DNA of 64,000 nucleotides from Pseudomonas monteilii (GTDB taxonomy: Bacteria > Pseudomonadota > Gammaproteobacteria > Pseudomonadales > Pseudomonadaceae), in NCBI GenBank assembly GCA_001534745.1, contig CP013997.1, positions 186,001-250,000 of the forward strand. Direction: 5' to 3'. The number at the start of each line of letters is the position of its first letter. Position 1 is the stretch's first letter. The notes beneath the pieces are model-generated. The model had not been told where the DNA came from. It did not search any database and saw only the letters and a program-made list of their open reading frames with translations. The translations under genes and the position numbers were made by a program. Below are positions 30,682-39,814 of this stretch, piece by piece.

Positions 30682-31512
30682 TCACGGCTCCCTCACGGGG
30701 CTGAATACCCGCGGTGCACTGTGTTTGGGCAAATGAATGAGGTTGAGGTTGTGGCGGCGCGCCCACTGTGTGGCCAGGCCGGTCGGCGCGGACAGGCTGA
30801 CCAGGGTCTGGATACCGGCGCGCAGGACCTTCTGGATCAGTTCCAGGCTGCAGCGGCTGGTCACGATCGCCAGGCCGCCGGCCGTCTCGACACCCTGACG
30901 CAGCAGGGCACCGATCACCTTGTCCAGGGCGTTGTGTCGACCGATGTCTTCACGGCCCAGCAGCAGTTCGCCCTGGGCATCCATGAACAGGGCCGCATGC
31001 ACGGCGCCGCAGTCCTGACCCAGCACCTGGAACGGTTCGATCCGTTGGCGCAGGCCTTGCAGCCAGGCCGCCGGAGGCAGCGAGGCGCCGGGCAGCGCGC
31101 TCAGCTCAGGCAGGGCCTGCTCCAGGGCCTCGACCCCGCACAGGCCACAGCCGCTGGTGCCCGCCAGTTGGCGGCGCTGATCTTTCAGCGCCCAGAAGGC
31201 GCGGCTGGAGATCTGCACGTCGGCATAGAGCGCTGAGCCACTGCCCGAGAGCGTAAGGTCGTACAGGTCGGACAGGTCGGCGACGATGCCACTGCCGACG
31301 CTGAAGCCGACCACGAAATCCTCGAGGTCGGTGGGGCTGACCAGCATGACGGCCTGGTTGAGCCCGTTGTAGGCGATGGCCAGGGCCACTTCCTCGGCGA
31401 GCGGTGTCGCCTCGGCAGCCTGTGCGTCGAGGGGATGATAGTCGTAGGTGCTGCGAGCGGCAGGCAGGGCGAAGGACGTGGATGCCGCGCAGACCGGAAG
31501 TGTGCTGTTCAT
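30682..31512 (-). CDS. fdhD: Sulfurtransferase FdhD
   Basis: A 276-residue FdhD with the reactive cysteine loop TSGCGLCGVE (CxxC, about residues 119-128). Flanking segments LAIAYNGLNQAVMLVSPTDLEDFVVGF, GREDIGRHNALDKVIGALL and TSRCSLELIQKVLRAGI match the family. It passes sulfur from a cysteine desulfurase to the molybdenum cofactor of formate-dehydrogenase-like enzymes. It lies directly upstream of its probable client, 5 bp apart, in one transcription unit. Confidence 0.92.
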   Translation of the reverse strand: MNSTLPVCAASTSFALPAARSTYDYHPLDAQAAEATPLAEEVALAIAYNGLNQAVMLVSPTDLEDFVVGFSVGSGIVADLSDLYDLTLSGSGSALYADVQISSRAFWALKDQRRQLAGTSGCGLCGVEALEQALPELSALPGASLPPAAWLQGLRQRIEPFQVLGQDCGAVHAALFMDAQGELLLGREDIGRHNALDKVIGALLRQGVETAGGLAIVTSRCSLELIQKVLRAGIQTLVSLSAPTGLATQWARRHNLNLIHLPKHSAPRVFSPVREP

Positions 31513-31643
31513 GACAACGGATCACCGGCGGCGTTTATCACTCGATCAAGCGTATGCCTCAATGGACAACCCGTCTAATCGCTTGACTCGATACCGTGAT
31601 AGACGCCGTCGATGGACGGTGGTCGCGTGGCCTGCCGACGCGG

Positions 31644-32306
31644 CTACAGCCCCTCGAGCACCGCCCGGTAATTTTCCACGGCCGCGAACTCCTCGGTGTC
31701 GCGCGGCCCGCGCCGGCTGTCCGGCTCGCGCACGGCCAGCAGGTGGCCCACGCCGAAGCGCTGGGCACTGCGCAGGACCGCCAAGGTGTCGTCGATGAAC
31801 AGGCTGCGCGCGGGGATGAAGCCGATGTCCGCCTGCAGGGCGTCCCAGAACTGTGGGCTTTCCTTGGGGAAGCCATAGTCATGGGAGCTGATCAGGCGCT
31901 CGAAGTAGGGCGCCAGCTCCACCCGCTCCAGCTTCAGCGACAGCGAATCACGGTGGGCATTGGTGATCATCACCACGCGCTTGCCTGCGTCGCGCACGGC
32001 CGCCAGGAACACGTCGGCGTCCGGGCGCAAGGCGATCAGGTCGGCGATCTCGCGCTTGAGCTCGCGGATCGGCAGGTTCAGCTCGCGGCTCCAGAAATCC
32101 AGGCAGTACCAGTTGAGGGTGCCTGCATTGCGCTCGAACAGCGGTTGCAGTTCCAGTTCGGCCATGGCCCGACTCACACCGTGCACCTGGGCATAGCGGG
32201 CCGGCAGGTGCTCCAGCCAGAACTGGTTGTCGTAGTGCAGGTCGAGCAGGGTGCCGTCCATGTCCAGCAGCACGGTATCGATGGACGTCCAGTTCAGAAG
32301 AGGCAT
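31644..32306 (-). CDS. yrfG: GMP/IMP nucleotidase, HAD family (YrfG-like)
   Basis: A 220-residue HAD hydrolase. Motif I DMDGTLLDLHYDN with the nucleophile Asp15, motif II VVMITNA, the lysine in GFPKESPQFW and motif IV LFIDDTLAVL are all in place. Length and the segment FWLEHLPARYAQVHGVS resemble E. coli YrfG, a purine 5'-nucleotidase. The ATG at 32306 (MPLLNW) is used; an upstream ATG overlaps the nudE leader. It is divergent from nudE. Confidence 0.87.
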   Translation of the reverse strand: MPLLNWTSIDTVLLDMDGTLLDLHYDNQFWLEHLPARYAQVHGVSRAMAELELQPLFERNAGTLNWYCLDFWSRELNLPIRELKREIADLIALRPDADVFLAAVRDAGKRVVMITNAHRDSLSLKLERVELAPYFERLISSHDYGFPKESPQFWDALQADIGFIPARSLFIDDTLAVLRSAQRFGVGHLLAVREPDSRRGPRDTEEFAAVENYRAVLEGL

Positions 32307-32371
32307 GTGAAGTTCTCGATCGGTCGGCAAGCCACGGTATAGTAACCCGTTCATGCCAAGGAGCCGTTCCC

Positions 32372-32935
32372 ATGCGCCAGAAACCCACCGTGCTCGGTCG
32401 CGAGATCGTCGCCAGCAGTCGCCTGTTCCGAGTCGAAGCCGTGCAACTGCGTTTCACCAACGGGACCGAGCGGACCTACGAGCGGCTGGTCGGCAGCGGC
32501 ACGGGCCATGGCGCGGTGATGATCGTGGCCATGCTCGATGAAGCGCATGCCGTGCTGATCGAGGAATACTGTGGCGGCACCGACAGCTACGAGCTGTCCC
32601 TGCCCAAGGGCCTGATCGAGCCGGGCGAGGACGTGCTGGCGGCCGCCAACCGTGAACTCAAGGAGGAAGCCGGCTTCGGTGCACGCCAGCTGGAGCACCT
32701 GACCGAGCTGTCGCTGTCGCCCGGTTACATGAGCCAGAAGATCCAGGTGGTGCTGGCCACCGACCTCTATGAAGAGCGCCTGGAAGGCGACGAACCGGAG
32801 CCGATGCGGGTGGACAAGGTCGACCTGCGCGAGCTGTCGTCGCTGGCCACGCACCCGCAGTTCTCCGAGGGCAGGGCGTTGGCCGCGCTGTACCTGGTCC
32901 GTGACCTGCTGACGCAACGGGGGCTGTTCGCATGA
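32372..32935 (+). CDS. nudE: ADP compounds hydrolase NudE (Nudix)
   Basis: A 187-residue Nudix hydrolase. The complete Nudix box runs from GLIEPGEDV to RELKEEAGFG (about residues 92-114), and the family N-terminus is KPTVLGREIVASSRLFRVE. NudE hydrolyses ADP-ribose, NADH and diadenosine compounds, and related enzymes clear toxic nucleotides. RBS AAGGAG is 8 nt before the ATG. Its stop overlaps the cysQ start by four bases (ATGA), so the two nucleotide-clearing enzymes are coupled. Confidence 0.9.
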   Translation: MRQKPTVLGREIVASSRLFRVEAVQLRFTNGTERTYERLVGSGTGHGAVMIVAMLDEAHAVLIEEYCGGTDSYELSLPKGLIEPGEDVLAAANRELKEEAGFGARQLEHLTELSLSPGYMSQKIQVVLATDLYEERLEGDEPEPMRVDKVDLRELSSLATHPQFSEGRALAALYLVRDLLTQRGLFA

Positions 32936-33762
32936 GTGACGATCGCGACCTGATGCAGGCCGTCGTCACCCTGGCACGTCGTGCCGGTGAGGCGATCATG
33001 CCGTTCTGGCGCGCCGGCGTGGCGGTGACCGCCAAGGCCGACGACTCCCCGGTGACGGCCGCCGATCTGGCGGCCCATGCGGTCATCGAGGCCGGTCTGA
33101 ACGCGCTGGCGCCGGACATTCCCGTGCTGTCGGAGGAAGACTGCGACATCCCGCTCGCCCAGCGCGAAGGCTGGACACGCTGGTGGCTGGTGGACCCACT
33201 CGACGGCACCAAGGAGTTCATCGCCGGCAGCGAAGAGTTCACCGTCAACATCGCCCTGGTCGAGCGCGGCGAGGTGGTGTTCGGGGTGGTGGTGATGCCG
33301 GTCAATGGCCGCAGCTACCACGGTGGACGTGGCCTGGGCGCCTGGCGGGCCGACGCGGGCGATGTCGAGCGGCCCATTCGCGTCCGGCGCCAGCCACCGG
33401 CGGGCGAGCGGTTCACGGTGGTCGCCAGCCGCCGTCACTCCAGCCCTCGGCAGGAAGCCTTGCTGGCCGGACTGGGCGATGCGCTGGGGGAGTTGACGCT
33501 GGCCAACATCGGCAGTTCGTTGAAGTTCTGTCTGCTGGCCGAGGGAGCTGCCGACTGCTACCCGCGCCTGGCGCCGACCTCGCAGTGGGACACCGCCGCA
33601 GCCCAGGGCGTGCTCGAAGGCGCCGGTGGCGAAGTGCTCGACCTCGAAGGCCGGCGCTTCGCCTATCCGCCCCGGGAGTCGTTGCTCAACGCGCACTTCC
33701 TGGCGCTGCCCGCTGCGGCCCCGTGGCGCCAGACCCTGCTGACACTGGCCTCAACGGTGTAG
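32932..33762 (+). CDS. cysQ: 3'(2'),5'-bisphosphate nucleotidase CysQ
   Basis: A 276-residue inositol-monophosphatase-fold enzyme. Metal-site motifs are SEED near residue 67, DPLDGTKEF (about 87-95) and the C-terminal WDTAAAQGVLEGAGG. It removes phosphate from PAP, the by-product of sulfate assimilation, preventing its build-up; this fits the sulfur theme of the window. It overlaps nudE by four bases and overlaps the convergent thioesterase by 12 bp at its 3' end. Confidence 0.92.
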   Translation: MSDDRDLMQAVVTLARRAGEAIMPFWRAGVAVTAKADDSPVTAADLAAHAVIEAGLNALAPDIPVLSEEDCDIPLAQREGWTRWWLVDPLDGTKEFIAGSEEFTVNIALVERGEVVFGVVVMPVNGRSYHGGRGLGAWRADAGDVERPIRVRRQPPAGERFTVVASRRHSSPRQEALLAGLGDALGELTLANIGSSLKFCLLAEGAADCYPRLAPTSQWDTAAAQGVLEGAGGEVLDLEGRRFAYPPRESLLNAHFLALPAAAPWRQTLLTLASTV

Positions 33763-34209
33763 CACGTAGTGCCCGCTGAAGGTCACGGCAGGCCTCGGGT
33801 CACCGGCATTGAGCACGACGGTGTCGAGGGCGAGCCGCGCACGCCCACGCCGCTGGTACAGCTTGACGAACCGGTCCCAGGCCTCGTCAGGCGGCGCCTC
33901 GCACACGGCGACCGCCGCACCGGTGACCGGTAGCGGGTAGCTGATCTGGCCCTCCTGGATGACGATGTGCCCATCGTCGATCCCGGCCTCGCGCAGGCGA
34001 AGATGCAACCAGCCCCAGCCGGCCAGCACGGCGACGCAGTACAGGCTGCCGCCGAACATGGTGTGCGCGTGGTTGACGTTGGCGGCCAGCGGCAGCCCCA
34101 GGCGCAGCGCACGGGCGTCCCAGCCCAGCACCTCCAGCCCCATGTGTTTCGTCAGCGGAATGTCGTCGTGCAGCAAGGCCTGCAAGTCGAGGCATGTCTG
34201 GCGGTTCAC
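33751..34209 (-). CDS. Hotdog thioesterase, YiiD C-terminal-like
   Basis: A 152-residue hotdog protein: LTKHMGLEVLGWDARALRLGLPLAANVNHAHTMFGGSLYCVAVLAGWGWLHLRL carries the NHAHTMFGGS loop characteristic of the YiiD C-terminal domain, and RARLALDTVVLNAGDPRPAVTFSGHYVL is the last strand pair. The acyl substrate is unknown. It is translated from the tail of the sigma54 regulator gene (start 34209, upstream stop 34206) and converges with cysQ, the last 12 bp being shared. Confidence 0.8.
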   Translation of the reverse strand: MNRQTCLDLQALLHDDIPLTKHMGLEVLGWDARALRLGLPLAANVNHAHTMFGGSLYCVAVLAGWGWLHLRLREAGIDDGHIVIQEGQISYPLPVTGAAVAVCEAPPDEAWDRFVKLYQRRGRARLALDTVVLNAGDPRPAVTFSGHYVLHR

Positions 34210-35615
34210 CGGGGTTCCTCCTGATCGTCCTGGGCGTGGCCGTCGGTGAAGCTCAGGCCATGTTTGCGCAGCTTGTCGTGCAAGGTCTTGCGCGGCATGC
34301 CCAAGGCTTCGGCCAGGCTGCGCAGGGAGGTGTGCGAGCGCGCCATTTCAGCGACGATCAACGTCCGCTCGAACTGCTCTACCTGCTCGCTCAGGCGCCC
34401 GTCGGACTGGGTGGCGGTACTGACGGGCGCCTCATCGAGCGGCGCCTGCCCATCGAGGGCCAGCTCCAGGCCGAGGGCGAAGCGCTCGGCGGCATTCTGC
34501 AATTCACGCACGTTGCCCGGCCAGGCATGGCGCAGCAGCAGGGCGCGCTGGGCAGGCTGCACGTCATGGGGCGGCAGACCATGGCGTTGGCTGGCCGCAT
34601 CGGCAAAGTGCTGGAACAGCATCAGGATGTCGTCACCGCGCTCGCGCAAGGCAGGGATGCGCAACGAGGCGACGTTCAGTCGGTAGTACAGGTCGGCGCG
34701 GAAGCGGCCCTGGTCGGCGGCCTGGCGCAGGTCTTCCTTGGTCGCGGCGATCACGCGGATGTCCAGCGGGATCAACTGGTTGCCGCCCAGGCGCTCGACC
34801 ACGCGCTCCTGCAGCAGACGCAGCAGCTTGACCTGCACATCCAGGCTCATGCTCTCGATCTCGTCGAGGAACAGGGTGCCTCCGTTGGCGAACTCGAACT
34901 TGCCGATGCGACGCTTCTGCGCACCCGTGAACGCTCCCGGCTCATGTCCGAACAGCTCGCTCTCGACCACCGATTCGGCCAGCGCGCCGGCGTTGATCGC
35001 CACGAAAGGCCCACTGCGCCGGGCCGACAGGTCGTGCAGAGCACGGGCCACGACCTCCTTGCCGGCGCCGGTCTCGCCCAGGATCAGCACGTCGGCGCGG
35101 GTGCCGGCCAAGGCGCCGATCTGCTCGCGCAGGCGCAGCATCGACGGCGACTGGCCCACCAGGCGGGTCGCCAGTTGCTGCCGGTCGCTGAGTGCCAGGC
35201 GCAGGCTGCGGTTCTCCAGCACCAGCCGGCGCACATCGAGTGCCCGCCGTACGCTGTCGAGCAGCGCGTCGCTGGCGAAGGGCTTTTCCAGGAAGTCGTA
35301 GGCGCCGGCCCGCATGGCCTGCACCGCCAGGGGCACATCGCCATGGCCAGTGATGAGCAGCACCGGCAGCTCGCGGTCACGGGCGTGCACCCGTTCGAGC
35401 AGCTGCAGGCCGTCGATGCCGGGCATGCGGATGTCACTGACCAGCACGCCGGGCCAGTCGGTCTCGATCCGCTCGACCAGGCCTTGGGCGCTGTCCAGGG
35501 TGACCACCTTGAGGCCGGCCAGGTCGAGGGTCTGGCTCAAGGCACGGCGCAGGTGCGGGTCATCGTCCACCAGGATCACCTGGACGTGACTGTCGATCAT
35601 GTCTCCGGGTGTCAT
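34206..35615 (-). CDS. Sigma54-dependent response regulator, DctD-like
   Basis: A 469-residue NtrC-class regulator. The receiver has phosphoacceptor Asp61 ([13 protein letters not shown]), the AAA+ domain has Walker A GETGAGKE (about 180-187), the sigma54 contact loop GAFTGA and Walker [11 protein letters not shown]. The C-terminal Fis-type helix-turn-helix is [25 protein letters not shown]. The ATG at 35615 is chosen for GGAGGA 9 nt upstream and its four-base overlap (ATGA) with the kinase stop; an ATG at 35600 has no spacing for a ribosome site. It resembles DctD, activator of C4-dicarboxylate transport, but no dct transporter is in the window. Confidence 0.88.
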   Translation of the reverse strand: MTPGDMIDSHVQVILVDDDPHLRRALSQTLDLAGLKVVTLDSAQGLVERIETDWPGVLVSDIRMPGIDGLQLLERVHARDRELPVLLITGHGDVPLAVQAMRAGAYDFLEKPFASDALLDSVRRALDVRRLVLENRSLRLALSDRQQLATRLVGQSPSMLRLREQIGALAGTRADVLILGETGAGKEVVARALHDLSARRSGPFVAINAGALAESVVESELFGHEPGAFTGAQKRRIGKFEFANGGTLFLDEIESMSLDVQVKLLRLLQERVVERLGGNQLIPLDIRVIAATKEDLRQAADQGRFRADLYYRLNVASLRIPALRERGDDILMLFQHFADAASQRHGLPPHDVQPAQRALLLRHAWPGNVRELQNAAERFALGLELALDGQAPLDEAPVSTATQSDGRLSEQVEQFERTLIVAEMARSHTSLRSLAEALGMPRKTLHDKLRKHGLSFTDGHAQDDQEEPR

Positions 35616-37426
35616 GCCGAAGGGTCCTCCGAAGATGGCAGGCTGGCGCCGGGCTTGGCGACCCGCAGTTGCAGGGTCAGCAGGGCGCCGCCTTCCGGGT
35701 GGTTGGCCAGCAGCAGTTCCCCACCCAGCGCGCGCATCAGGCTGTCGCAGATGGCCAGCCCCAGGCCCAGGCCCTGGGTGCGTGTCTTGGTGGTGAAGAA
35801 CGGCTCCTTGGCCTGTTCCAGGGCCTGGCGAGTGAAGCCAGGGCCGTTGTCGCGAATGTACAGGTAGACGTGCTCGTCGCGCCGTTCGGCACTGATCCAC
35901 AGGCGCCGTGGGTTGGCCTTCTCGGTCAGGGCATCCAGGGCATTGGCCAGGAGGTTGCCGAGCACCTGGCGCAGCCGGGTCTCGCCGGCCTGCACCCAGA
36001 GCGGCGCGTCCGGCAGGTCGCGGATCAGTTCCACCGCCATGGCCCGCCGACGCTTGGCCAGCAGCGCCAGGGCATCGTCCAGGGCCGGCTGCAGCGCCAC
36101 GCTTTCCGGTGCATGCCGGTCGCGTCGGGCGAAGGCCCGCAGGTGCGCGATGATCGAGGCCATGCGCCCGGTCAGCTCGCCGATCAGCTTGAGGTTGCCG
36201 CGCGCGTCGTCCAGGCGTTGATGGTCGAGCAGGATCTCGGCGTTTTCCGCATAGCTGCGGATGGCCGCCAGCGGCTGGTTGAGTTCGTGGCTGATGCTCG
36301 CCGACATGGTGCCCAGCACCGACAGCTTGCCGGCCTGGACCAATTCGTCCTGGGCGCGCACCAGGTCCTGCTGGGCCTGCTCGCGTTCCAGCACTTCTTC
36401 CTTGAGGCGGGCGTTGAGCCCTTCGAGGTCGGCGGTGCGCGCCACCACGCGCTTTTCCAGCTCCTGGCGGCCATGGGCCTCCAGGTCAATGCGGTCGATG
36501 TAGTGGCGCCGCCGCTGCATGGCCAGGCCCAGCAGCAGCATCAGCACCAGCAACGTCCCTGCGCCGATGGCCATGACCGTCTGCACCGAGCGATCGACCA
36601 GCGTGCGCGGCGCCAGGATGCTCACCTGCCAGCCGGTTTCGGCGATCCCTTCGCTCTGTACCAGCCAGGCGTCGGGCTTGAGCTCCAGCGGTTGCGGCGA
36701 CTTGGTGGGGTAGGGCTGGATCGCCGCGACCGCTTCACGCTCGGCGTCGGTCAGCGGGCGCGTGGCGCGGAATCGCCACTCCGGGCGCGAGGTCAGCACC
36801 ACCACGCCGTTATGGTCGGTCAGCAGCAGCTGTTCCGGGGTGTGGCCCCACAGGGTCTCGGTATGGTCCAGGTCGACCTTGACCACCAGCACGCCGATGA
36901 CCTGCTCGCCATTGCGCACTGCGGCGGCGAAGAAATAGCCGCGCTTGGCCGACGTCGTGCCCTGACCGAAGAACCGCCCCAGGCGACCTTGCATGGCCTC
37001 CATGAAGTAGGGCCGGAAGGCGAAGTTGCGTCCCGCGAAACTGTCGGGCTTGTCCCAGTTGGAGGCCGCCAGGGTGTTGCCGTTGACGTCCATCAGGTAC
37101 ATCACCTCGGCGCCGGTCTGGCGGGCGATGTCCTTGAGCAGGCGGTTGGCGTTGGTCAGCCCCTCGAGCTTGAGCGGGTCGGCGAGCGCGGTGCGCAGGG
37201 CCGGCAGCTCGCCCAGGATCTGCGGCAGCGTCTCGTAGCGGTGCAGGGTGCCGAGCAGGTTGGCGACGTACAGGTCGAGGGTCTGGCGGTTCTGCGAGGC
37301 CAGTTCGCTCTGGTAGTAGCGCTCGGCCAGGTGATGCAGCGGCCACAGCAGGGGCGCCAGGCACACGGCCAGCAGGGCAAGGCTGCGCCACCGAGGGCGG
37401 CGCGGGGGTATCGAAATGGAGATCAT
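35612..37426 (-). CDS. Sensor histidine kinase, DctB-like
   Basis: A 604-residue kinase. TM1 is about residues 15-33, followed by a roughly 250-residue periplasmic double-Cache domain with the DctB-type signature GRNFAFRPYFMEAMQG...KRGYFFAAAV. TM2 is about 284-303, then a coiled coil (about 312-365), His380 in ASISHELNQPLAAIRSY, N box QVLGNLLANALDAL and G boxes DNGPGF and GLGLGLAI. The periplasmic fold suggests sensing of small carboxylates such as succinate or malate. A dyad (37434-37457) sits just upstream of the start, and the downstream regulator is translationally coupled. Confidence 0.88.
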   Translation of the reverse strand: MISISIPPRRPRWRSLALLAVCLAPLLWPLHHLAERYYQSELASQNRQTLDLYVANLLGTLHRYETLPQILGELPALRTALADPLKLEGLTNANRLLKDIARQTGAEVMYLMDVNGNTLAASNWDKPDSFAGRNFAFRPYFMEAMQGRLGRFFGQGTTSAKRGYFFAAAVRNGEQVIGVLVVKVDLDHTETLWGHTPEQLLLTDHNGVVVLTSRPEWRFRATRPLTDAEREAVAAIQPYPTKSPQPLELKPDAWLVQSEGIAETGWQVSILAPRTLVDRSVQTVMAIGAGTLLVLMLLLGLAMQRRRHYIDRIDLEAHGRQELEKRVVARTADLEGLNARLKEEVLEREQAQQDLVRAQDELVQAGKLSVLGTMSASISHELNQPLAAIRSYAENAEILLDHQRLDDARGNLKLIGELTGRMASIIAHLRAFARRDRHAPESVALQPALDDALALLAKRRRAMAVELIRDLPDAPLWVQAGETRLRQVLGNLLANALDALTEKANPRRLWISAERRDEHVYLYIRDNGPGFTRQALEQAKEPFFTTKTRTQGLGLGLAICDSLMRALGGELLLANHPEGGALLTLQLRVAKPGASLPSSEDPSA

Positions 37427-37433
37427 CGCCAGC

Positions 37434-37457
37434 TTGCGTCAGAAGGGTCTGACGCAA
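37434..37457. promoter_or_regulatory. 24-bp dyad just upstream of the DctB-like kinase gene
   Basis: TTGCGTCAG (37434-37442), spacer AAGGGT, CTGACGCAA (37449-37457): perfect 9-bp arms. It lies in the 38-bp gap between rmlD and the kinase start at 37426, only 7 nt from the ATG. It could be a DNA operator or an mRNA hairpin that limits translation initiation. Confidence 0.55.
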
Positions 37458-37464
37458 TTATGCG

Positions 37465-38340
37465 CTAGTTGAAGGCATCCACCAGTGCCTGCCGCCAATC
37501 CGGCTGCGTCACCTGCCACTGCTCGCGCAGTCGGTCGCAGTTCAGTCGTGAGTTGAGCGGACGTCGGGCGGGTGTGGGGTACTCGCTGGAAGGAATCGGT
37601 ATCAGCCGAGCGCACGACGTGCCTTGGGCGGTGAGCCGTTCGGCGATGGCCTGGGTGAAGCCGAACCAGGACGTTTCGCCTTGGGCCGTCAGGTGATAGA
37701 CGCCCCAGGCACCTGCCTGGCCATTCTGCCAGCGCTCGATCAGGGAGGCCGTGCTGGCAGCGATGGTGGCTGCGGACGTTGGCGCGCCGATCTGATCATC
37801 GACCACGCGCAGCTCGGGCTTTTCCTGCAGCAGTCGCTGCATGGTGAGGAAGAAGTTGCGACCGTGCTTGGAGTAGACCCAGCTGGTGCGCAGGATCAGG
37901 TGCTGACCGCCGGCGGCCATGACCGCTTGCTCACCGGCCCACTTGCTCTCGCCATACACGCCCAAAGGATTGGGGGTGTCGTCTTCGTCATAGGGCGCCG
38001 ACTTGAGCCCGTCGAACACATAGTCAGTCGAGTAGTGAATGAACGGCACGCCCAGCTCGGCGGCGACCTGAGCCAGCAGCCCTGGCGCTTCACCGTTGAG
38101 GGCGAACGCCTGGGCCTGGTCGTTTTCCGCCTGGTCCACGGCGGTGTAGGCCGCTGCGTTGATGATCAGGTCCGGGCGCAATTGGCGGATGCGATCGCCG
38201 ACCTGTGTTGCCTGGGTAAGGTCGATATCGGCGCGGCCCCAGGCGTGCAGGCGATGCTGCGCCAGGCGCTCGCGCAAGGCACGGGCAACCTGGCCGTCGT
38301 GGCCGATGATGAGGATGTCGAGCGTAGCGGTAGGGTTCAT
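37465..38340 (-). CDS. rmlD: dTDP-4-dehydrorhamnose reductase
   Basis: A 291-residue extended SDR: nucleotide-binding start DILIIGHDGQVARAL, INAAAYTAVDQAEND, IHYSTDYVFDG and the catalytic YGESKWAGE (YxxxK). It makes dTDP-L-rhamnose for LPS or other surface glycans in the last step of that pathway. RBS GGAG is 7 nt before the ATG. It follows rmlB by 62 bp on the same strand; rmlA and rmlC are not in the window. Confidence 0.92.
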   Translation of the reverse strand: MNPTATLDILIIGHDGQVARALRERLAQHRLHAWGRADIDLTQATQVGDRIRQLRPDLIINAAAYTAVDQAENDQAQAFALNGEAPGLLAQVAAELGVPFIHYSTDYVFDGLKSAPYDEDDTPNPLGVYGESKWAGEQAVMAAGGQHLILRTSWVYSKHGRNFFLTMQRLLQEKPELRVVDDQIGAPTSAATIAASTASLIERWQNGQAGAWGVYHLTAQGETSWFGFTQAIAERLTAQGTSCARLIPIPSSEYPTPARRPLNSRLNCDRLREQWQVTQPDWRQALVDAFN

Positions 38341-38402
38341 GAAAACTCCTGGATCAGTCGGTCAGGGCGGCTGCCTTGACCCCGTCGGGCGAACGTCCGT
38401 GA

Positions 38403-39485
38403 TCAGGCGATCAGGTCTTTCGGCTCGCTGTTGCCCAGGCGTTCGCGCTGGTAGCTGCCGTCCTGCACATGACGGCACCACTCCAGGTTGTCCAGATACC
38501 ACTGCACGGTCTTGCGCAGGCCGCTCTCGAATGTTTCACGTGGAACCCACCCCAATTCGCGCTCGATCTTGCTGGCGTCGATGGCGTAGCGCTGGTCGTG
38601 ACCAGGGCGATCCTTGACGAAGGTGATGAGGTCGGCGTAGTGGGACAGCCCTGCGGGACGCTGCGGGGCCAGCTCTTCGAGCAGGGCGCAGATGCCGCGT
38701 ACCACGTCGATGTTCTTCTGCTCGTTGTGGCCTCCGATGTTGTAGGTCTCGCCGACCTGGCCTTCGCTCACCACCTTGAACAAGGCCCGGGCATGGTCTT
38801 CGACGAACAGCCAGTCACGCACCTGCAGGCCATCGCCATACACGGGCAGGGGCTTGCCTTCCAGCGCATTGAGGATAACCAGCGGGATGAGCTTTTCCGG
38901 GAAGTGGTAGGGGCCATAGTTGTTCGAGCAGTTGGTCAGCAGCACGGGCAGGCCGTAGGTGCGGTGCCATGCGCGTACCAGGTGATCCGAGGCTGCCTTG
39001 CTGGCCGAATAGGGCGAGCTGGGGGCGTAAGGCGTGGTCTCGGTGAACAGGTCGTTCACCCCATGCAGGTCGCCGTACACTTCATCGGTGGAGATGTGGT
39101 GGAAACGGAAGGCAGCGCGTTCGGCGTCCGGCAGTGCCGACCAGTAGCCACGCACGGCTTCGAGCAGGCTGTAGGTGCCGACGATGTTGGTCTGGATGAA
39201 CGCCGAGGGGCCATCAATGGAGCGATCGACGTGGGACTCGGCCGCCAGGTGCATGACGGCGTGGGGCTGAAAACGCTCGAGGATCTGGCTGACCGCCGCC
39301 TGGTCGACGATGTCGGCCTGCACGAACTCGTAGCGCGTGTCGGTGGCGATGCTGCTCAACGACTCCAGGTTGCCGGCGTAGGTCAGCTTGTCGAGGTTCA
39401 GCACTTCATGGGAAGTGTCGTTGATCAGGTGACGGACCAGGGCCGATCCGATGAAACCTGCGCCGCCGGTGATGAGAATTCGCAT
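38403..39485 (-). CDS. rmlB: dTDP-glucose 4,6-dehydratase
   Basis: A 360-residue SDR with the Rossmann start [48 protein letters not shown], the dehydratase triad [10 protein letters not shown] and [11 protein letters not shown] (YxxxK), and [17 protein letters not shown]. It converts dTDP-glucose to the 4-keto-6-deoxy sugar. The ATG at 39485 is at the conserved N-terminus; upstream codons in frame do not match the family. First gene of a minus-strand run rmlB-rmlD-kinase-regulator-thioesterase. Confidence 0.94.
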   Translation of the reverse strand: MRILITGGAGFIGSALVRHLINDTSHEVLNLDKLTYAGNLESLSSIATDTRYEFVQADIVDQAAVSQILERFQPHAVMHLAAESHVDRSIDGPSAFIQTNIVGTYSLLEAVRGYWSALPDAERAAFRFHHISTDEVYGDLHGVNDLFTETTPYAPSSPYSASKAASDHLVRAWHRTYGLPVLLTNCSNNYGPYHFPEKLIPLVILNALEGKPLPVYGDGLQVRDWLFVEDHARALFKVVSEGQVGETYNIGGHNEQKNIDVVRGICALLEELAPQRPAGLSHYADLITFVKDRPGHDQRYAIDASKIERELGWVPRETFESGLRKTVQWYLDNLEWCRHVQDGSYQRERLGNSEPKDLIA

Positions 39486-39814
39486 AGGAGTGCTGCCTTG
39501 CCTGACTGTCAGTTCTTGATAGGCATGAGGGTCGTCGTTCGGCACGCATTATTCAAGGCTGGCCGTATTCAGACGACGCTTCACGGTGAGACAGCCTTTG
39601 ATGCCTAGGGTGTGAAGACGTTCTTGTTGTCGATTTTAATCGGTAATAGATAAAGGTTTTACAGAGATTTCGGGGTCTTGTTGCTTCCAGGCTCGATAAA
39701 TATCGACTATAAAGGGGCGTCCGAAACGATACGCCCGGTCACGTATTCGCGTAGTCTTGGCCTTTCATTTCATCCATTCGGCCTGGCCGCTGGCCGCCCT
39801 TGAAGAGGTTACCC
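39486..39814. other. Divergent rmlB/aguA promoter region
   Basis: A 329-bp gap, distinctly AT-richer from about 39610 to 39720. It contains the palindrome TCGATA-AA-TATCGA (39693-39706) followed by TATAAA (39709-39714), a possible -10 for aguA. No gene is visible. Confidence 0.55.
39693..39706. promoter_or_regulatory. 14-bp palindrome in the rmlB/aguA promoter region
   Basis: TCGATA-AA-TATCGA is fully symmetric apart from the two central bases and lies right before a TATAAA element about 100 bp from the aguA start. A plausible operator or promoter element; no regulator is assigned. Confidence 0.4.

Noticed and set aside
34194..37468. Long plus-strand open frames opposite the DctB/DctD-like genes
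   Set aside because: They are mirror frames of clear kinase and regulator genes.
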